Positions 1-8,685 of a DNA stretch of 64,000 nucleotides are shown piece after piece. Numbering within the stretch: position 1 is the stretch's first letter; every line of letters starts with the position of its first letter. This DNA is from UBA11222 sp049323435 (GTDB lineage: Bacteria > Pseudomonadota > Alphaproteobacteria > UBA11222). The stretch is taken from NCBI GenBank assembly GCA_049323435.1, contig JBMOMX010000024.1, forward strand, positions 1-64,000. The letters are read 5' to 3'. Under the pieces are notes generated by a model that saw nothing but the letters and a program-made list of their open reading frames with translations, was not told the origin of the DNA and searched no databases. Made by a program: the position numbers and the translations under genes.

Positions 1-1
1 C

Positions 2-106
2 AACCTTCTCAGAACTCATCCCGACAAAGCCTCCATACGCAGAAAAATCAAAAAAGCCGGATGGGACGATAGCTTCCTCATATCCCTCATAGCCCAAATG
101 CGATAG
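2..106 (+). CDS. C-terminal end of an unidentified protein (truncated by window edge)
   Basis: Frame 2 is open from the left edge to a TAG at 104-106 and encodes 34 residues ending in ...AGWDDSFLISLIAQMR. The mix of charged and hydrophobic residues looks like a real C-terminus rather than repeat sequence, and the repeat block begins directly after the stop. No family can be recognised from so short a tail. It could be spurious; upstream sequence would settle it. Confidence 0.4.
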   Translation, partial: NLLRTHPDKASIRRKIKKAGWDDSFLISLIAQMR

Positions 107-186
107 CCCTGCCCTTGCAGGGGGAGGGAGGCATATGCCGCTACCATCCTCCTCCCCCTGAAAGGGGGAGGCCGGGAGGGGGTCAA
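107..186. repeat. Palindromic GGGGGAGG-type intergenic repeat (type B), left end incomplete
   Basis: Two hairpin-forming blocks (CCCTTGCAGGGGGAGGG near 111-128 and CTCCCCCTGAAAGGGGGAG near 152-170) end in GGGTCAA at 180-186. The same design recurs at 13133-13229 and 31411-31514, and in shortened form inside ureF (23063-23128). The expected TTGACCC left end is missing here. Confidence 0.7.
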
Positions 187-299
187 TGGACAAACCTGAT
201 GTCATACCGCTATAGAGCGGTATGATTTTAGGTTGAATCACATTCCCCTCCACGTCATTGCAACGACGATGTAGATGGATTTTGAACAAACCTAAACGC
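187..299. repeat. Composite intergenic repeat (types C and A') without a gene
   Basis: The stretch 197-227 holds an inverted repeat, ATACCGCTATAGAGCGGTAT. The stretch 235-293 (GAATCACAT..., CACGTCATTGC, then TGTAGATGGATTTTGAACAA) matches both flanks of the nested repeat at 42733-43099, but here the two flanks are joined directly. Together with the neighbouring type B element and the terminator this fills 107-422, where I see no gene. Confidence 0.65.
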
Positions 300-362
300 A
301 TAGCGATCAGCTCTGCACAGCTGAGCCTCCCGGCGTTATTCAAGCGGCAGGCGCACGTAAAT

Positions 363-399
363 AAAAAGGCCCGCAAGCGCAGTGCTTGCGGGCCTTTTT
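363..399. terminator. Strong bidirectional Rho-independent terminator
   Basis: A perfect 16-bp inverted repeat (363-378 and 384-399) with a 5-base loop has a GGCCCGCAAGC core and A/T runs at both outer ends. Transcripts from either strand would therefore form a GC-rich hairpin followed by U residues. It lies 24 bases past the stop of the minus-strand amidohydrolase gene ending at 423. Confidence 0.92.
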
Positions 400-422
400 A
401 GACCTGAAAAATCTGTACTTTG

Positions 423-2114
423 TTACGCCGCCTTGCCATTGCGCAGCAGCTTGCCGGGCAGTTTATCAGATGCAGGATCAAAGGCGTCCACGCCTTCCTC
501 GCGCAGCAGCACGCCATTGACGATCACTGCATTGATGCCATAAGCGTCGGCCACCAGGCGGTCGGCGCCGGCCGGCAGATCAAAGACGCGGCGCAGTTTT
601 GTGGTCCCGACCGTTGCGGGATCAAACACCACCACGTCGGCGGGCACACCGGTTTTCAGCGTCCCGCGATCGGTAATACCGAACACTTCCGCCGGGCGCG
701 ATGTCAGCATGCGCACAGCCTCTTCCAGCTGGATGGCTTTTTTCTCGCGCACCCAGTGGCCCAGCAGATAGGTGGAGGCGCAGGCGTCGCACAATTGGCT
801 GGCATGCGCGCCCGCATCCGACAGGCCCAGAACCGTGTTTTTGTTCTGCAACAGCGGCAGCACCTCGTCTTCATTGGCATTGGCGACCGGCATGCGGAAA
901 CGGGTTTCCAGATTATCGGCCAGCGCCAATTCCAGGCTGAGATCAGCCAGATGCACGCCGCGTTCCTTTGCGACATCGGCCAGCAGGCGTTCTTCAAGTT
1001 CTGGCGCATGCGGGCAATAAGTGATGGTAGCGCGGCTCCAGGCGCTGCCGATACCACCTTTGATGACTTCGCGGAAAGTCTCGCGGAATTCGGGTGAGGC
1101 ATAGATTTTTTTCTTGCCTTCGAAGTCGGCCTGCGACACCGGTTTGAACGCCGGATGGCTTTCGAATATGAATGGCGCCTTGAACTGCAATTCAAAATTC
1201 AGCGAACGCGGTGTGACCTGCGGATAGACTTTATTGCCGGCCGCAACCAGTTCGTCAGAACGCTTCAACTGTTCAGTCGCGGTACCGATGCCCAGCCCGC
1301 CGCCGCCAATACCGGCCAGCAGCGCGGTCCAACTGACCGGACGCCCGGTTTCCTGATACAAAGTGGCGAATTGATCAAAGGCGAAGTCCGTCCCCGCTGT
1401 CGCCTGGATCATGCCCTTGCCGGCATCGCCGAGCGCACCGGCCAATGAGCGAATTTCATCAAAGCTGGCCAGGCGGCTGGGCACCGGACGGCCATCATAA
1501 CCGACATGGGTGAACGCCTTGGAGGTGGCAAAGCCCAGCGCGCCCGCTTCAATGGCGTCAAAGACAATTTTGCGCATTTGCGCGATTTCGTCCGGCGTCG
1601 CCTCGCGTTCTGTGGATTCTTCGCCCATCACATAAAGCCGCACCGCTGTATGGCCAATCAGCGCGGTGACATTGATGGCCGTCCCCCGGCTTTCGATCGC
1701 GTCCAGATATTGCGGGAAAGTTTCGAATGGCCATTTTTCGCCCAGGCCCTCTTGAAGGGCGGCGACGCTCATGCCTTCGACATTTTCCAGTGTGCGCATA
1801 ATCAGATCGCGATGATCAGGCCGGGTCGGCGCAACGCTAAAACCGCAATTGCCCATGACAACCGTCGTCACCCCATGCCAGGGCGAAATCGTCAGCATAC
1901 GGTCCCAGATCACCTGCGCATCATAATGCGTATGAATATCAACAAAACCGGGGCAAACAACCTTGCCATCGGCATTGATGGTTTTGGCGGCATTGCCGGT
2001 CGCCTTGCCCAGGGCGACAACCTTGCCGTCCTTGATCCCAACATCGCCATGATAGCCTTTGGAACCGGTGCCATCGACGATCAAGCCGCCGGTAATTTTA
2101 ATATCATAATCCAT
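423..2114 (-). CDS. N-acyl-D-amino-acid deacylase / D-aminoacylase family amidohydrolase
   Basis: A 563-residue amidohydrolase of the D-aminoacylase type (amidohydrolase 3), which hydrolyses C-N bonds using metal in a TIM barrel. The N-terminal beta-sandwich (ITGGLIVDGTG) leads into the metal motif GFVDIHTHYDAQ, with HTH at residues 61-63. A late GLSDAGAHAS carries the conserved aspartate, and the C-terminal TLKTGVPADVVVFDP is typical of the family. I chose the ATG at 2114 because GGAGG lies 6 bases upstream; an upstream start would add 11 residues. It is the last gene of a minus-strand run with the amidohydrolase, MaoC and CMD genes and ends at a strong terminator. The substrate is unknown; many relatives are annotated D-aminoacylase without proof. 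Confidence 0.85.
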   Translation of the reverse strand: MDYDIKITGGLIVDGTGSKGYHGDVGIKDGKVVALGKATGNAAKTINADGKVVCPGFVDIHTHYDAQVIWDRMLTISPWHGVTTVVMGNCGFSVAPTRPDHRDLIMRTLENVEGMSVAALQEGLGEKWPFETFPQYLDAIESRGTAINVTALIGHTAVRLYVMGEESTEREATPDEIAQMRKIVFDAIEAGALGFATSKAFTHVGYDGRPVPSRLASFDEIRSLAGALGDAGKGMIQATAGTDFAFDQFATLYQETGRPVSWTALLAGIGGGGLGIGTATEQLKRSDELVAAGNKVYPQVTPRSLNFELQFKAPFIFESHPAFKPVSQADFEGKKKIYASPEFRETFREVIKGGIGSAWSRATITYCPHAPELEERLLADVAKERGVHLADLSLELALADNLETRFRMPVANANEDEVLPLLQNKNTVLGLSDAGAHASQLCDACASTYLLGHWVREKKAIQLEEAVRMLTSRPAEVFGITDRGTLKTGVPADVVVFDPATVGTTKLRRVFDLPAGADRLVADAYGINAVIVNGVLLREEGVDAFDPASDKLPGKLLRNGKAA

Positions 2115-2203
2115 TGTTTTCCTCCTTGATGCGGGACCAGAAATCAAACAGCCGGCGCAGCGGTTAAACCGCGCCGGCTGCGAGAATGCGAAGTCAGCGC
2201 GGT

Positions 2204-3319
2204 TTAGGCAGCGACTTTAAGCTTGTACAGCTCCGCGACATTGTTGTGGCAAATGTCGTTGCGCTGCTGTTCCGTCAGATGCTTGGAATGCTCGTTCAGC
2301 ATTTCCTGCGACCAGGGCCAAGTGGCGTCGGAATGCGGGAAATCATTCGCCCACATCAGACGCTTGGTGTTGACCATGTCCGACATCTGGAACGCCACCC
2401 AGTCATCCTGGAAGGTCATATAGATGTTTTCCTTGAAATATTCGGACGGCAGCTTTTTCAGCTCCTGACCTTTCATCCAGAAACGATGCCGCTTATAGGC
2501 GTGATCCATACGGTACATGAAGTGCGGCGCCCAGCCGGCATCGGCTTCAACGCAGACGATCTTGAGCTTGGGATTGCGCTCAAACACGCCGGAGAACACC
2601 AGCATGCCCATAATGTCCTGACAGCCGCGGATAATGGACTGGAAGGCGTTGATGCGCGGGCCGCGCACGCCGCCACCCAGCACGCCGCTGCTGTCGCCAG
2701 CAGTCAGAATGTGGAACGAAAGCGGCAGTTCCAGATCAATGGCGGTTTGCCAGAATTTGTCATAGTCCGGATGGTCGTAATCATGCTCGGCCGGAATGCC
2801 GTTCATCATGACGCCGTCAAAGCCCTGCTTCTTGATCTCTTTCAGATCCTCGATGCCTTCGGCGATGGAGCCCATGGATATCTGCGCCAGCGGGATGAGA
2901 CGTTTGCGGTCCGTGGAGCAATAATCCAGCAGCCAGCGGTTATAGGCCTTCATGCAGGCCCGCTTGTAGACGAAATCCTTGTGATTGCACAGCAGCATGC
3001 CCACGCTCGGATAGATGATCTCGGCTGCGACGCCGTCACGTTCCTGATCGGCGATACGGAATTTGGAATCCCAGCCACCTTTGTGCAGGCTTTCAAAACG
3101 CGCGCCGTCAACCCGTAATTCTTCGGGCTGTTTCCCGGCAGCCGCGATCAGCGCCATCGGCACCGGATTGTCCATGCCATTGACCACATAGATATCACCA
3201 ATGCCTTCCACGAATTTGATATGGGGGGCAGTATCGCGGAATTTCGGCTCGATATAGTCGATATAGCAATTTGGCGGTTCGGTGATGTGGCTGTCTGCAG
3301 AAATCGGTTTCTTGATCAT
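2204..3319 (-). CDS. Amidohydrolase 2 (ACMSD-like) family metal-dependent hydrolase
   Basis: A 371-residue protein of the amidohydrolase-2 / ACMSD-like family, whose members hydrolyse or decarboxylate ring-derived acids using one metal. The N-terminus ADSHITEP (D9, H11, E14) is the family metal motif. LSFHIL supplies H203, and ANDFPHSDATWP supplies the late aspartate at D326. A good purine-rich ribosome site (GGAGGAG) lies about 9 bases before the ATG. It stands between the D-aminoacylase-like and MaoC genes on the same strand, suggesting a shared catabolic pathway for a carboxylated substrate. Whether it is a hydrolase or a decarboxylase cannot be told from the sequence. Confidence 0.85.
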   Translation of the reverse strand: MIKKPISADSHITEPPNCYIDYIEPKFRDTAPHIKFVEGIGDIYVVNGMDNPVPMALIAAAGKQPEELRVDGARFESLHKGGWDSKFRIADQERDGVAAEIIYPSVGMLLCNHKDFVYKRACMKAYNRWLLDYCSTDRKRLIPLAQISMGSIAEGIEDLKEIKKQGFDGVMMNGIPAEHDYDHPDYDKFWQTAIDLELPLSFHILTAGDSSGVLGGGVRGPRINAFQSIIRGCQDIMGMLVFSGVFERNPKLKIVCVEADAGWAPHFMYRMDHAYKRHRFWMKGQELKKLPSEYFKENIYMTFQDDWVAFQMSDMVNTKRLMWANDFPHSDATWPWSQEMLNEHSKHLTEQQRNDICHNNVAELYKLKVAA

Positions 3320-3370
3320 CCTGGTTACTCCTCCTGTGAAATCAGCAATCTCTTATAACATATTTTTATG

Positions 3371-3417
3371 AAAAGCATCCTGTTTGCAAGTTGTTTTTAT
3401 CGTAAACAGGACTTTTC
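3371..3417. terminator. Possible weak hairpin terminator after the MaoC gene
   Basis: AAAAGCATCCTGTTT and AAACAGGACTTTT form an imperfect stem around a T-rich loop just after the minus-strand stop at 3424. The following T run is short, so it may instead be an mRNA-stabilising hairpin. Confidence 0.35.
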
Positions 3418-3423
3418 ATGCTT

Positions 3424-4272
3424 TTACGCGCTATAGGTCACTTTGCCCTGAGACAGGACGATGTTCCCTTTTTGGGTTTCAGCCTGGATAATCGCCTCGC
3501 CTGGCGCGGTTTTCCAGATTTTGGTGACGATGGTGTCGCCAAATTCCACCCGGTCGGCAAAACGCCCGGTCATAGAGGTGAATTTGGCCGGATCATTGCC
3601 GCACAGCACCTTGAGCGCGGCGCGGCCGACAAAGCCATAGGTGCATAACCCATGCATGAAGGGTGCATTAAACCCGCCCAGTTTGGCGAATTCCGGGTCG
3701 ATATGGATAGGATTCCAGTCACCGGACAGGCGGTAAATCGCGCCCTGTTCCAGCAGCGGGGTCTCCGAAACCACGGCATCGGGCGCGCGGTCCGGGACCG
3801 CATTCTTTCCCTCGGTTGACGGGCCGCGTTCGCCGCCAAAACCGCCCGCGCCACGCACAAACAGGCTGGCATAGGTGGTCAGCAGCACGCCGTCCTTGTC
3901 CTCGAGCGTGCTTTCAATGCCAATGACCGCCGCCTTGCCCTTGTCCCAGACTTCAACGATCTTGCCATAGACCTTGGCCTTGGCGCGCGGCGGGATGGGG
4001 CGTTTCAGCGTAATCGCCTGTTCGCCATGCAGCAGCATTTCCAGCCGCAGATCGATATTCTCCATGGCCCCGATCATGCCGCGCCCGCCCGGAATCACCG
4101 CGAAAGTCGGCAGCACTTTCGGCCCCCGGCCTTCATAGACAAATTCAAGCTGATCGGCGGGTTTCGCGCCAACGCCCAGCGCATACAGAATCGTATCCTT
4201 ATGATCCCAGCTTACATCGACCGCTTCAAACACATGACCGAGCAGTTTTCCATTCAACGGTAATTTCGCCAT
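3424..4272 (-). CDS. MaoC-like double-hotdog enoyl-CoA hydratase 2
   Basis: A 282-residue (R)-specific 2-enoyl-CoA hydratase of the two-hotdog type, like the C-terminal part of peroxisomal multifunctional enzyme. The first hotdog (about 1-140) lacks the catalytic motif. The second carries YRLSGDWNPIHIDPEFA, giving the Asp/His pair D185 and H190, followed by GGFNAPFMHGLCTYGF. The protein would hydrate a trans-2-enoyl-CoA, for example during side-chain beta-oxidation. I chose the ATG at 4272 because GAGG is 8 bases upstream; the ATG at 4278 is too close to it. It lies 28 bases after the CMD-like gene, in the same transcription direction. Confidence 0.88.
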   Translation of the reverse strand: MAKLPLNGKLLGHVFEAVDVSWDHKDTILYALGVGAKPADQLEFVYEGRGPKVLPTFAVIPGGRGMIGAMENIDLRLEMLLHGEQAITLKRPIPPRAKAKVYGKIVEVWDKGKAAVIGIESTLEDKDGVLLTTYASLFVRGAGGFGGERGPSTEGKNAVPDRAPDAVVSETPLLEQGAIYRLSGDWNPIHIDPEFAKLGGFNAPFMHGLCTYGFVGRAALKVLCGNDPAKFTSMTGRFADRVEFGDTIVTKIWKTAPGEAIIQAETQKGNIVLSQGKVTYSA

Positions 4273-4300
4273 GTTCATTTCCTCTTCTTTTCTCAGGGGA

Positions 4301-4900
4301 TTAATAATCAGCGGGTGCATTGGCGGGCTTTTCACCCAGTGGCGGCCAGGACATTACACCTTCTTCCAGCGGCACCTGCAAAGATAGCAGGATCTGCGAA
4401 ATCATGCGCCAGTTGCCAATGGATGCGACAATTTCAAGTTGCGCCGCTTCGTTCGGCACATGCTTCACACATTCTTTCCAGGCGGCATCAGAAATCGCGC
4501 CATTTTGCAGAATATCGTCGGTCGCCTGCAGGACGGCCTTGTCCGCATCGGTCAGGATTTTGGAATTTTTCCAGTCCTTCACCGCCAAAATTACATCTTC
4601 GGGAATATTCATGCCCACTGCCACCCGCCAATGCTGGGTCCATTCATAATTGGAGCCGGTAGCCCAGCCCAGCCGCATGATGATCAGTTCGCGCAGCCGC
4701 CCGTCCAGCTGATTGCCCTTGAACAGCAGCATGTTCAGCGTATTGCCGATTTCGCGCGCCAAAGGCGGGTTTTTCAGCAGAATGCGAAAGATGCTGAGCG
4801 GCGCCATCATTTCAGAAATGCCTTCCGCGATGGCGGCTTTTTTGGCGTCTTCAATAGACAGCATGGCGATGCGCGGTGTGTGACCGGATGATGATTTCAT
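4301..4900 (-). CDS. Carboxymuconolactone decarboxylase (CMD) family protein
   Basis: A 199-residue all-helical protein of the CMD/AhpD-like fold. The diagnostic stretch is GRLRELIIMRLGWATGSNYEW followed by TQHWRVAVGM. AhpD members have a CxxC redox pair here; this protein has none, with Glu/His at the equivalent region, so it resembles the non-redox CMD branch whose reactions are mostly uncharacterised. It is the first gene of the minus-strand catabolic run, divergent from the alcohol dehydrogenase gene across a 95-base AT-rich gap (4901-4995) that must hold promoters for both directions. Confidence 0.85.
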   Translation of the reverse strand: MKSSSGHTPRIAMLSIEDAKKAAIAEGISEMMAPLSIFRILLKNPPLAREIGNTLNMLLFKGNQLDGRLRELIIMRLGWATGSNYEWTQHWRVAVGMNIPEDVILAVKDWKNSKILTDADKAVLQATDDILQNGAISDAAWKECVKHVPNEAAQLEIVASIGNWRMISQILLSLQVPLEEGVMSWPPLGEKPANAPADY

Positions 4901-4995
4901 GAATGTCTTCCCTGTTTGATGGCTGCTTTTATTTGGTTATGGGGCTAATCTATTATAAGCTTCTGCAAAACTGCTAACAAAAAAGGATCAGGGAA

Positions 4996-6093
4996 ATGCC
5001 TCCGAAAAAATCATTGGCCATGGTGCTGACCGGCGCGAAAAAAATCGAGCGCATGGATTTGCCCGTCCCGCCGGTTACCGCCGACACCGCCATCATGCGG
5101 GTCGAGGCCTGCGGCATTTGCGGCAGCGATTACGAGCAATATGAAGGCTTTCTGAATATGCCGATGAATGTGATCCCCGGCCATGAGCCGATCGGGTTCA
5201 TTGAGGCCATTGGCGATAATGCGGCCAAACGCTGGGGCGTTAATGTGGGCGACCGGGTGGCGGTCGAGACCATGATTTCCTGCCGCTTCTGCCCGCCCTG
5301 CCTGGGGGGCCAATATCATCTGTGCGACAATCGCCGCATCTATTCCTATATTCCGATCAATGATGGCGGTGGATTGTGGGGCGGTTATGCAGAATATATG
5401 TATCTGGACCCCAATACCATTCTGCACAAGCTGGATAAAAGTCTGCCAACCGAACTGGCGGTGATGTTCAATCCGCTGGGCGCGGGATTCCGCTGGGCGG
5501 TGGAAATTCCGCAAACCAAACCGGGCGACACGGTGGTGATCATGGGGCCGGGCCAGCGCGGGCTTTCCAGTGTTGCCGCGGTAAAGGCCGCAGGCGCTGC
5601 CAAGGTCATAGTGACGGGCCTGGAGGCCGACCGCCCGAAGATGGAAATCGCCAAACTGTTTGGCGCCGATCACACCATTGATGTGCAGAATGAAAAGGCC
5701 AAGGAGAAGGTGCGGGAATATACCAATGGCAAGGGCGCCGATGTGGTGGTGGACGTGTCCGCCTACGCCACCGAGCCGGTGACCGATGCGCTGAATTTCG
5801 TGCGCCCCGGCGGTACGATTGTGCTGGCCGGCGTCAAGGGCTACAAGCCGGTGCCCGGCTTTATTTCCGATATTATCGTAATGAAGGAAATCACCATCAA
5901 GGGCGCCATGGGCGTGACCTGGTCGGGCTATGCCAGCGCAATTGAACTGCTGGAAAGCCGCAAGGTGCCGTTTGAGAAAATGCACACGCATGATTTCGAT
6001 CTCACGCAAGCGGAGCTGGCGATCAAAACCCTGGCGCGTCAGGTGCCGGGCGATGAATCGATCCACACCTGCCTTATCCCCAACATGAAATAG
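4996..6093 (+). CDS. Zinc-dependent alcohol dehydrogenase (MDR family)
   Basis: A 365-residue medium-chain NAD(P)-dependent alcohol/polyol dehydrogenase. Catalytic zinc ligands are visible in CGICGSD (C39) and GHEP (H63, E64). The structural zinc lobe is complete (C96, C99, C102, C110 in SCRFCPPCLGGQYHLC). A Rossmann fold follows, with VVIMGPGQRGLSS near residue 185. It would oxidise a secondary alcohol or reduce a ketone. It is followed after 20 bases by the thioesterase gene, so the two are probably cotranscribed, and it diverges from the CMD/MaoC/amidohydrolase run, suggesting one catabolic unit. The substrate is unknown. Confidence 0.9.
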   Translation: MPPKKSLAMVLTGAKKIERMDLPVPPVTADTAIMRVEACGICGSDYEQYEGFLNMPMNVIPGHEPIGFIEAIGDNAAKRWGVNVGDRVAVETMISCRFCPPCLGGQYHLCDNRRIYSYIPINDGGGLWGGYAEYMYLDPNTILHKLDKSLPTELAVMFNPLGAGFRWAVEIPQTKPGDTVVIMGPGQRGLSSVAAVKAAGAAKVIVTGLEADRPKMEIAKLFGADHTIDVQNEKAKEKVREYTNGKGADVVVDVSAYATEPVTDALNFVRPGGTIVLAGVKGYKPVPGFISDIIVMKEITIKGAMGVTWSGYASAIELLESRKVPFEKMHTHDFDLTQAELAIKTLARQVPGDESIHTCLIPNMK

Positions 6094-6113
6094 AAAAATA
6101 GAAAGTAGCGAGT

Positions 6114-6959
6114 ATGGATTTTGTACGTGACTGGGTGGAAAAGTCACCCTATGCGCTGGCGCTTGGTGTCAAGCTGACTGCGTTGAGCGAAACCGGTGCA
6201 GCGTTTTTACTGCCCTTCAATGAGTGTAATGCCAATCCGGGCGGTGCGCTGCATGGCGGCGTCTATGCCTCGCTCTCTTCTATTGGCGGGCATACTGTGG
6301 CGCGGGCGGCGTTGGGCGCGGCAAGCGGACCGTGGCACACGATCGGCTTTCAGATCAATTATCTGGCGGCCGCCATCAATGAAGATGTGATCGGTGAAGC
6401 GAAACTGCTGCGCAAGGGCAAGGAATTATGCTTCGTCGAGGTCACCACCCACACGAAAGACGGCAAACCGACAGGCCATGCAACGCTGGCGATGCGCGGA
6501 CGCATGGGGCTTGCACCCGCTAAAATGGTGAAATGTCCGGTGGATGCGGGCGGCGATGAGGTCAGCCCCATGGGAAAGATGATGGGCGGCGTCAGCTTCA
6601 TCGCATCACGCGGCCTGAAAGCCGAACAGATGGCGGACAGCCGCGCCCGCATGGTCATGCCCGACATTGAGGCGAACCGCGATCTGAATGGCGGGCATCA
6701 TGAAGGCGCGGTGCTGGCGTTGCTGGATACCTGCGGCGCGATGGCCGCCTGGGCGGAAACCGGCCCCGGCCCCTACAAGGCCTCCACCGCCGCCATCCAG
6801 GCGCAACTGCACAAGCCGCAGCCCAAAGGCGAACTGGTGGCCTATGCCCGTGTCGTCAACCGCGACACGGAAATTTTCTGGAGCCATGTGGATGTCGCTG
6901 AAAAGCTGAGCGGTGATCTGATCGCCCAGGGCACGGTACTGTACCGGATTGTGAGGTAG
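6114..6959 (+). CDS. Tandem-hotdog PaaI-type acyl-CoA thioesterase
   Basis: A 281-residue protein made of two PaaI-like hotdog domains. The first has NPGGALHGGVYASLSS near residues 41-56. The second has DLNGGHHEGAVLALLDTCGA near residues 190-209, each with the hotdog helix that holds the active-site region. Single-domain PaaI proteins are about 140 residues, so this is a fused dimer. It would hydrolyse an acyl- or aryl-CoA thioester, plausibly clearing an intermediate of the neighbouring pathway. It converges on the tpsB-like gene, which ends 17 bases later on the other strand. Confidence 0.85.
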   Translation: MDFVRDWVEKSPYALALGVKLTALSETGAAFLLPFNECNANPGGALHGGVYASLSSIGGHTVARAALGAASGPWHTIGFQINYLAAAINEDVIGEAKLLRKGKELCFVEVTTHTKDGKPTGHATLAMRGRMGLAPAKMVKCPVDAGGDEVSPMGKMMGGVSFIASRGLKAEQMADSRARMVMPDIEANRDLNGGHHEGAVLALLDTCGAMAAWAETGPGPYKASTAAIQAQLHKPQPKGELVAYARVVNRDTEIFWSHVDVAEKLSGDLIAQGTVLYRIVR

Positions 6960-6976
6960 GACGCCCGTGCGGCCGG

Positions 6977-8683
6977 TTACAGCGGCGCGGTCAGGCTGAA
7001 GAAAAAGCGCGGCGATTTGCCTTCGGTTCCGCGGGCGGGCACGCTGGTGGTGAGGGGTTTGGCGATCTCGGCATAGCCTAGAAGCCTGGTGCTGAGCGTA
7101 AAGCGCGCGCCGCCGCCAAGCGAGGCAGCCGATTGCTTCCAGGGCCGGTCATTATTATCAATATGCCAGACCGTGCCGAGATCATAAAATCCGTAAACTT
7201 CGCTGGAGCGCAGAAATTCATGTTCATATGGCAGCGCATATTGGCCCTCGGCGCGCATGGACACGCCGTGATCACCGGTCAATTGCGACGGATCATAGGC
7301 ATGGCCGAACGGCACGCCGCCATAACCGAATTCCTCCGATGAAAATAGCTGCGACAGGGCATATTGGGCATTCAGGCCCAACACCGCGCGCAGCCGTTCG
7401 GTGATGGTCTGTATCCGCATGGCGTTGCCGGAAAATTTGGTGAAATCCTCGCGCCCGCTAAACCGGGTGCGGTTCAGATCGCCGCTATTGGTGGCGTGCA
7501 GAATATCCAGCCCCTGACTTACATCGAGACCAAACAGATTGACGCCGCCAAAGCTATCGGTGAAATCCGCCGACGCCCCAGCGCGCAGGACACGCAGCCG
7601 GTCCTCCGTCAGCAGCGAACTGCGCAAATCGGTGCGCGAATTTTTGACCGTGAAGCTGCCCTGAAAGGAAATGTTCTGCCGGCGTGATCTGATCCAGGGA
7701 TGGCTGAGTGACGCCGTGACAGAACGGTTCTGCCCTTCCACGTCAAACGGCTTCAGCGACGCGCCCGGATTGGACCAGCTGATATTCGCCGAAACTCCCG
7801 CCAGCGTACCTTCTGTTCCCACCGGTTGCACATAGCCAAAATCGAAGAAACGCAGTTCATTGGTATTCTGGGTGACGACGCTTTGCCCGCTGATGCGTTC
7901 AAAATTACCAAACAGATTGTTTACCCCGCCCTGGGCGCGAAACTGCACCGCGCCGATAAATTCGGTGCCGCGATTATCCACACTCAGCGCGGCGTCCCAG
8001 CGATCATCTGATAGTTGCAAGGCCAGATCGGTCGCGCCCGCCGTTTCAAAGGACGGAACCAGAACGGCCTTGGCGTTAATGCCCGGCAAATCATTGATCA
8101 ACAGCACATAACGTTCCAGCACATCGCTTCTGAGCGGGACACTGTCCGTGATTTTTTTCAAATAGGCGTCCAGCAGCGCGCGGCGCGCGGGCACATTGCC
8201 CTCTATCGTTACCTTGCCGATCGTCCCTTCGAAGATCGCGATCTGCACATTGCCATTTTCCACACGCTGTGCGGGGGTCGTCGCACGTGTCAACACATAA
8301 CCAGAATTGCGGTAAAAAGCGGTAATGGCGTCTGTAATCTGGTACAGGGTTGCCAGTGAAATTTCCTTGCCCAGATATGGCTGGTAAATCGGCCCCAGTT
8401 CCGCCTCGGAATAAACCGTATTGCCGCGCAATTGTATGGCGTTCAGTTTGAACCGGATTTTTTCCGCGTCCTCCGGGGGCATCTTTTTCTCGTCATCCGG
8501 CAGCAACGGTTCTTCCACCGCGCGCGGAAGCTGGGGGGCTTCAAAACGTTCCTGCAAACGGCCCGGATCAACCGTGCCTGGCAGGTTAGGCGGCGTCTGG
8601 GCGTGAACCGGCGCCATGGCCAGAAGAATCCCCGGCGCCATGCCAAAAACAAGATTTATGAGTGCATTACGTATGCGGAGCAT
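6977..8683 (-). CDS. ShlB/FhaC/HecB-family outer-membrane transporter (TpsB)
   Basis: A 568-residue two-partner secretion transporter. A signal peptide ends near ...APVHAQ. A proline-rich linker is followed by a POTRA_2 domain (about 77-152: IRFKLNAIQLRGNTVYSEAEL), a second POTRA-like stretch and a C-terminal 16-strand barrel that ends in the aromatic FFFSLTAPL. The barrel motif GYGGVPFGHAYDPSQLTGDHG (split around residue 450) matches the family region that plugs the channel. It starts 2 bases after the upstream secreted-protein gene, so the two are cotranscribed with the FecR gene. No hemagglutinin-like TpsA is present in the window, so its cargo is unknown. Confidence 0.9.
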   Translation of the reverse strand: MLRIRNALINLVFGMAPGILLAMAPVHAQTPPNLPGTVDPGRLQERFEAPQLPRAVEEPLLPDDEKKMPPEDAEKIRFKLNAIQLRGNTVYSEAELGPIYQPYLGKEISLATLYQITDAITAFYRNSGYVLTRATTPAQRVENGNVQIAIFEGTIGKVTIEGNVPARRALLDAYLKKITDSVPLRSDVLERYVLLINDLPGINAKAVLVPSFETAGATDLALQLSDDRWDAALSVDNRGTEFIGAVQFRAQGGVNNLFGNFERISGQSVVTQNTNELRFFDFGYVQPVGTEGTLAGVSANISWSNPGASLKPFDVEGQNRSVTASLSHPWIRSRRQNISFQGSFTVKNSRTDLRSSLLTEDRLRVLRAGASADFTDSFGGVNLFGLDVSQGLDILHATNSGDLNRTRFSGREDFTKFSGNAMRIQTITERLRAVLGLNAQYALSQLFSSEEFGYGGVPFGHAYDPSQLTGDHGVSMRAEGQYALPYEHEFLRSSEVYGFYDLGTVWHIDNNDRPWKQSAASLGGGARFTLSTRLLGYAEIAKPLTTSVPARGTEGKSPRFFFSLTAPL

Positions 8684-8685
8684 TA

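Noticed and set aside
107..186. CRISPR-like array in the repeat regions
   Set aside because: The repeats are palindromes with no regular spacing or unique spacers, and no cas genes are near.
5011..6147. 378-residue minus-strand frame opposite the alcohol dehydrogenase
   Set aside because: It has the same antisense artefact pattern, and the opposite strand carries complete zinc-binding and Rossmann motifs.
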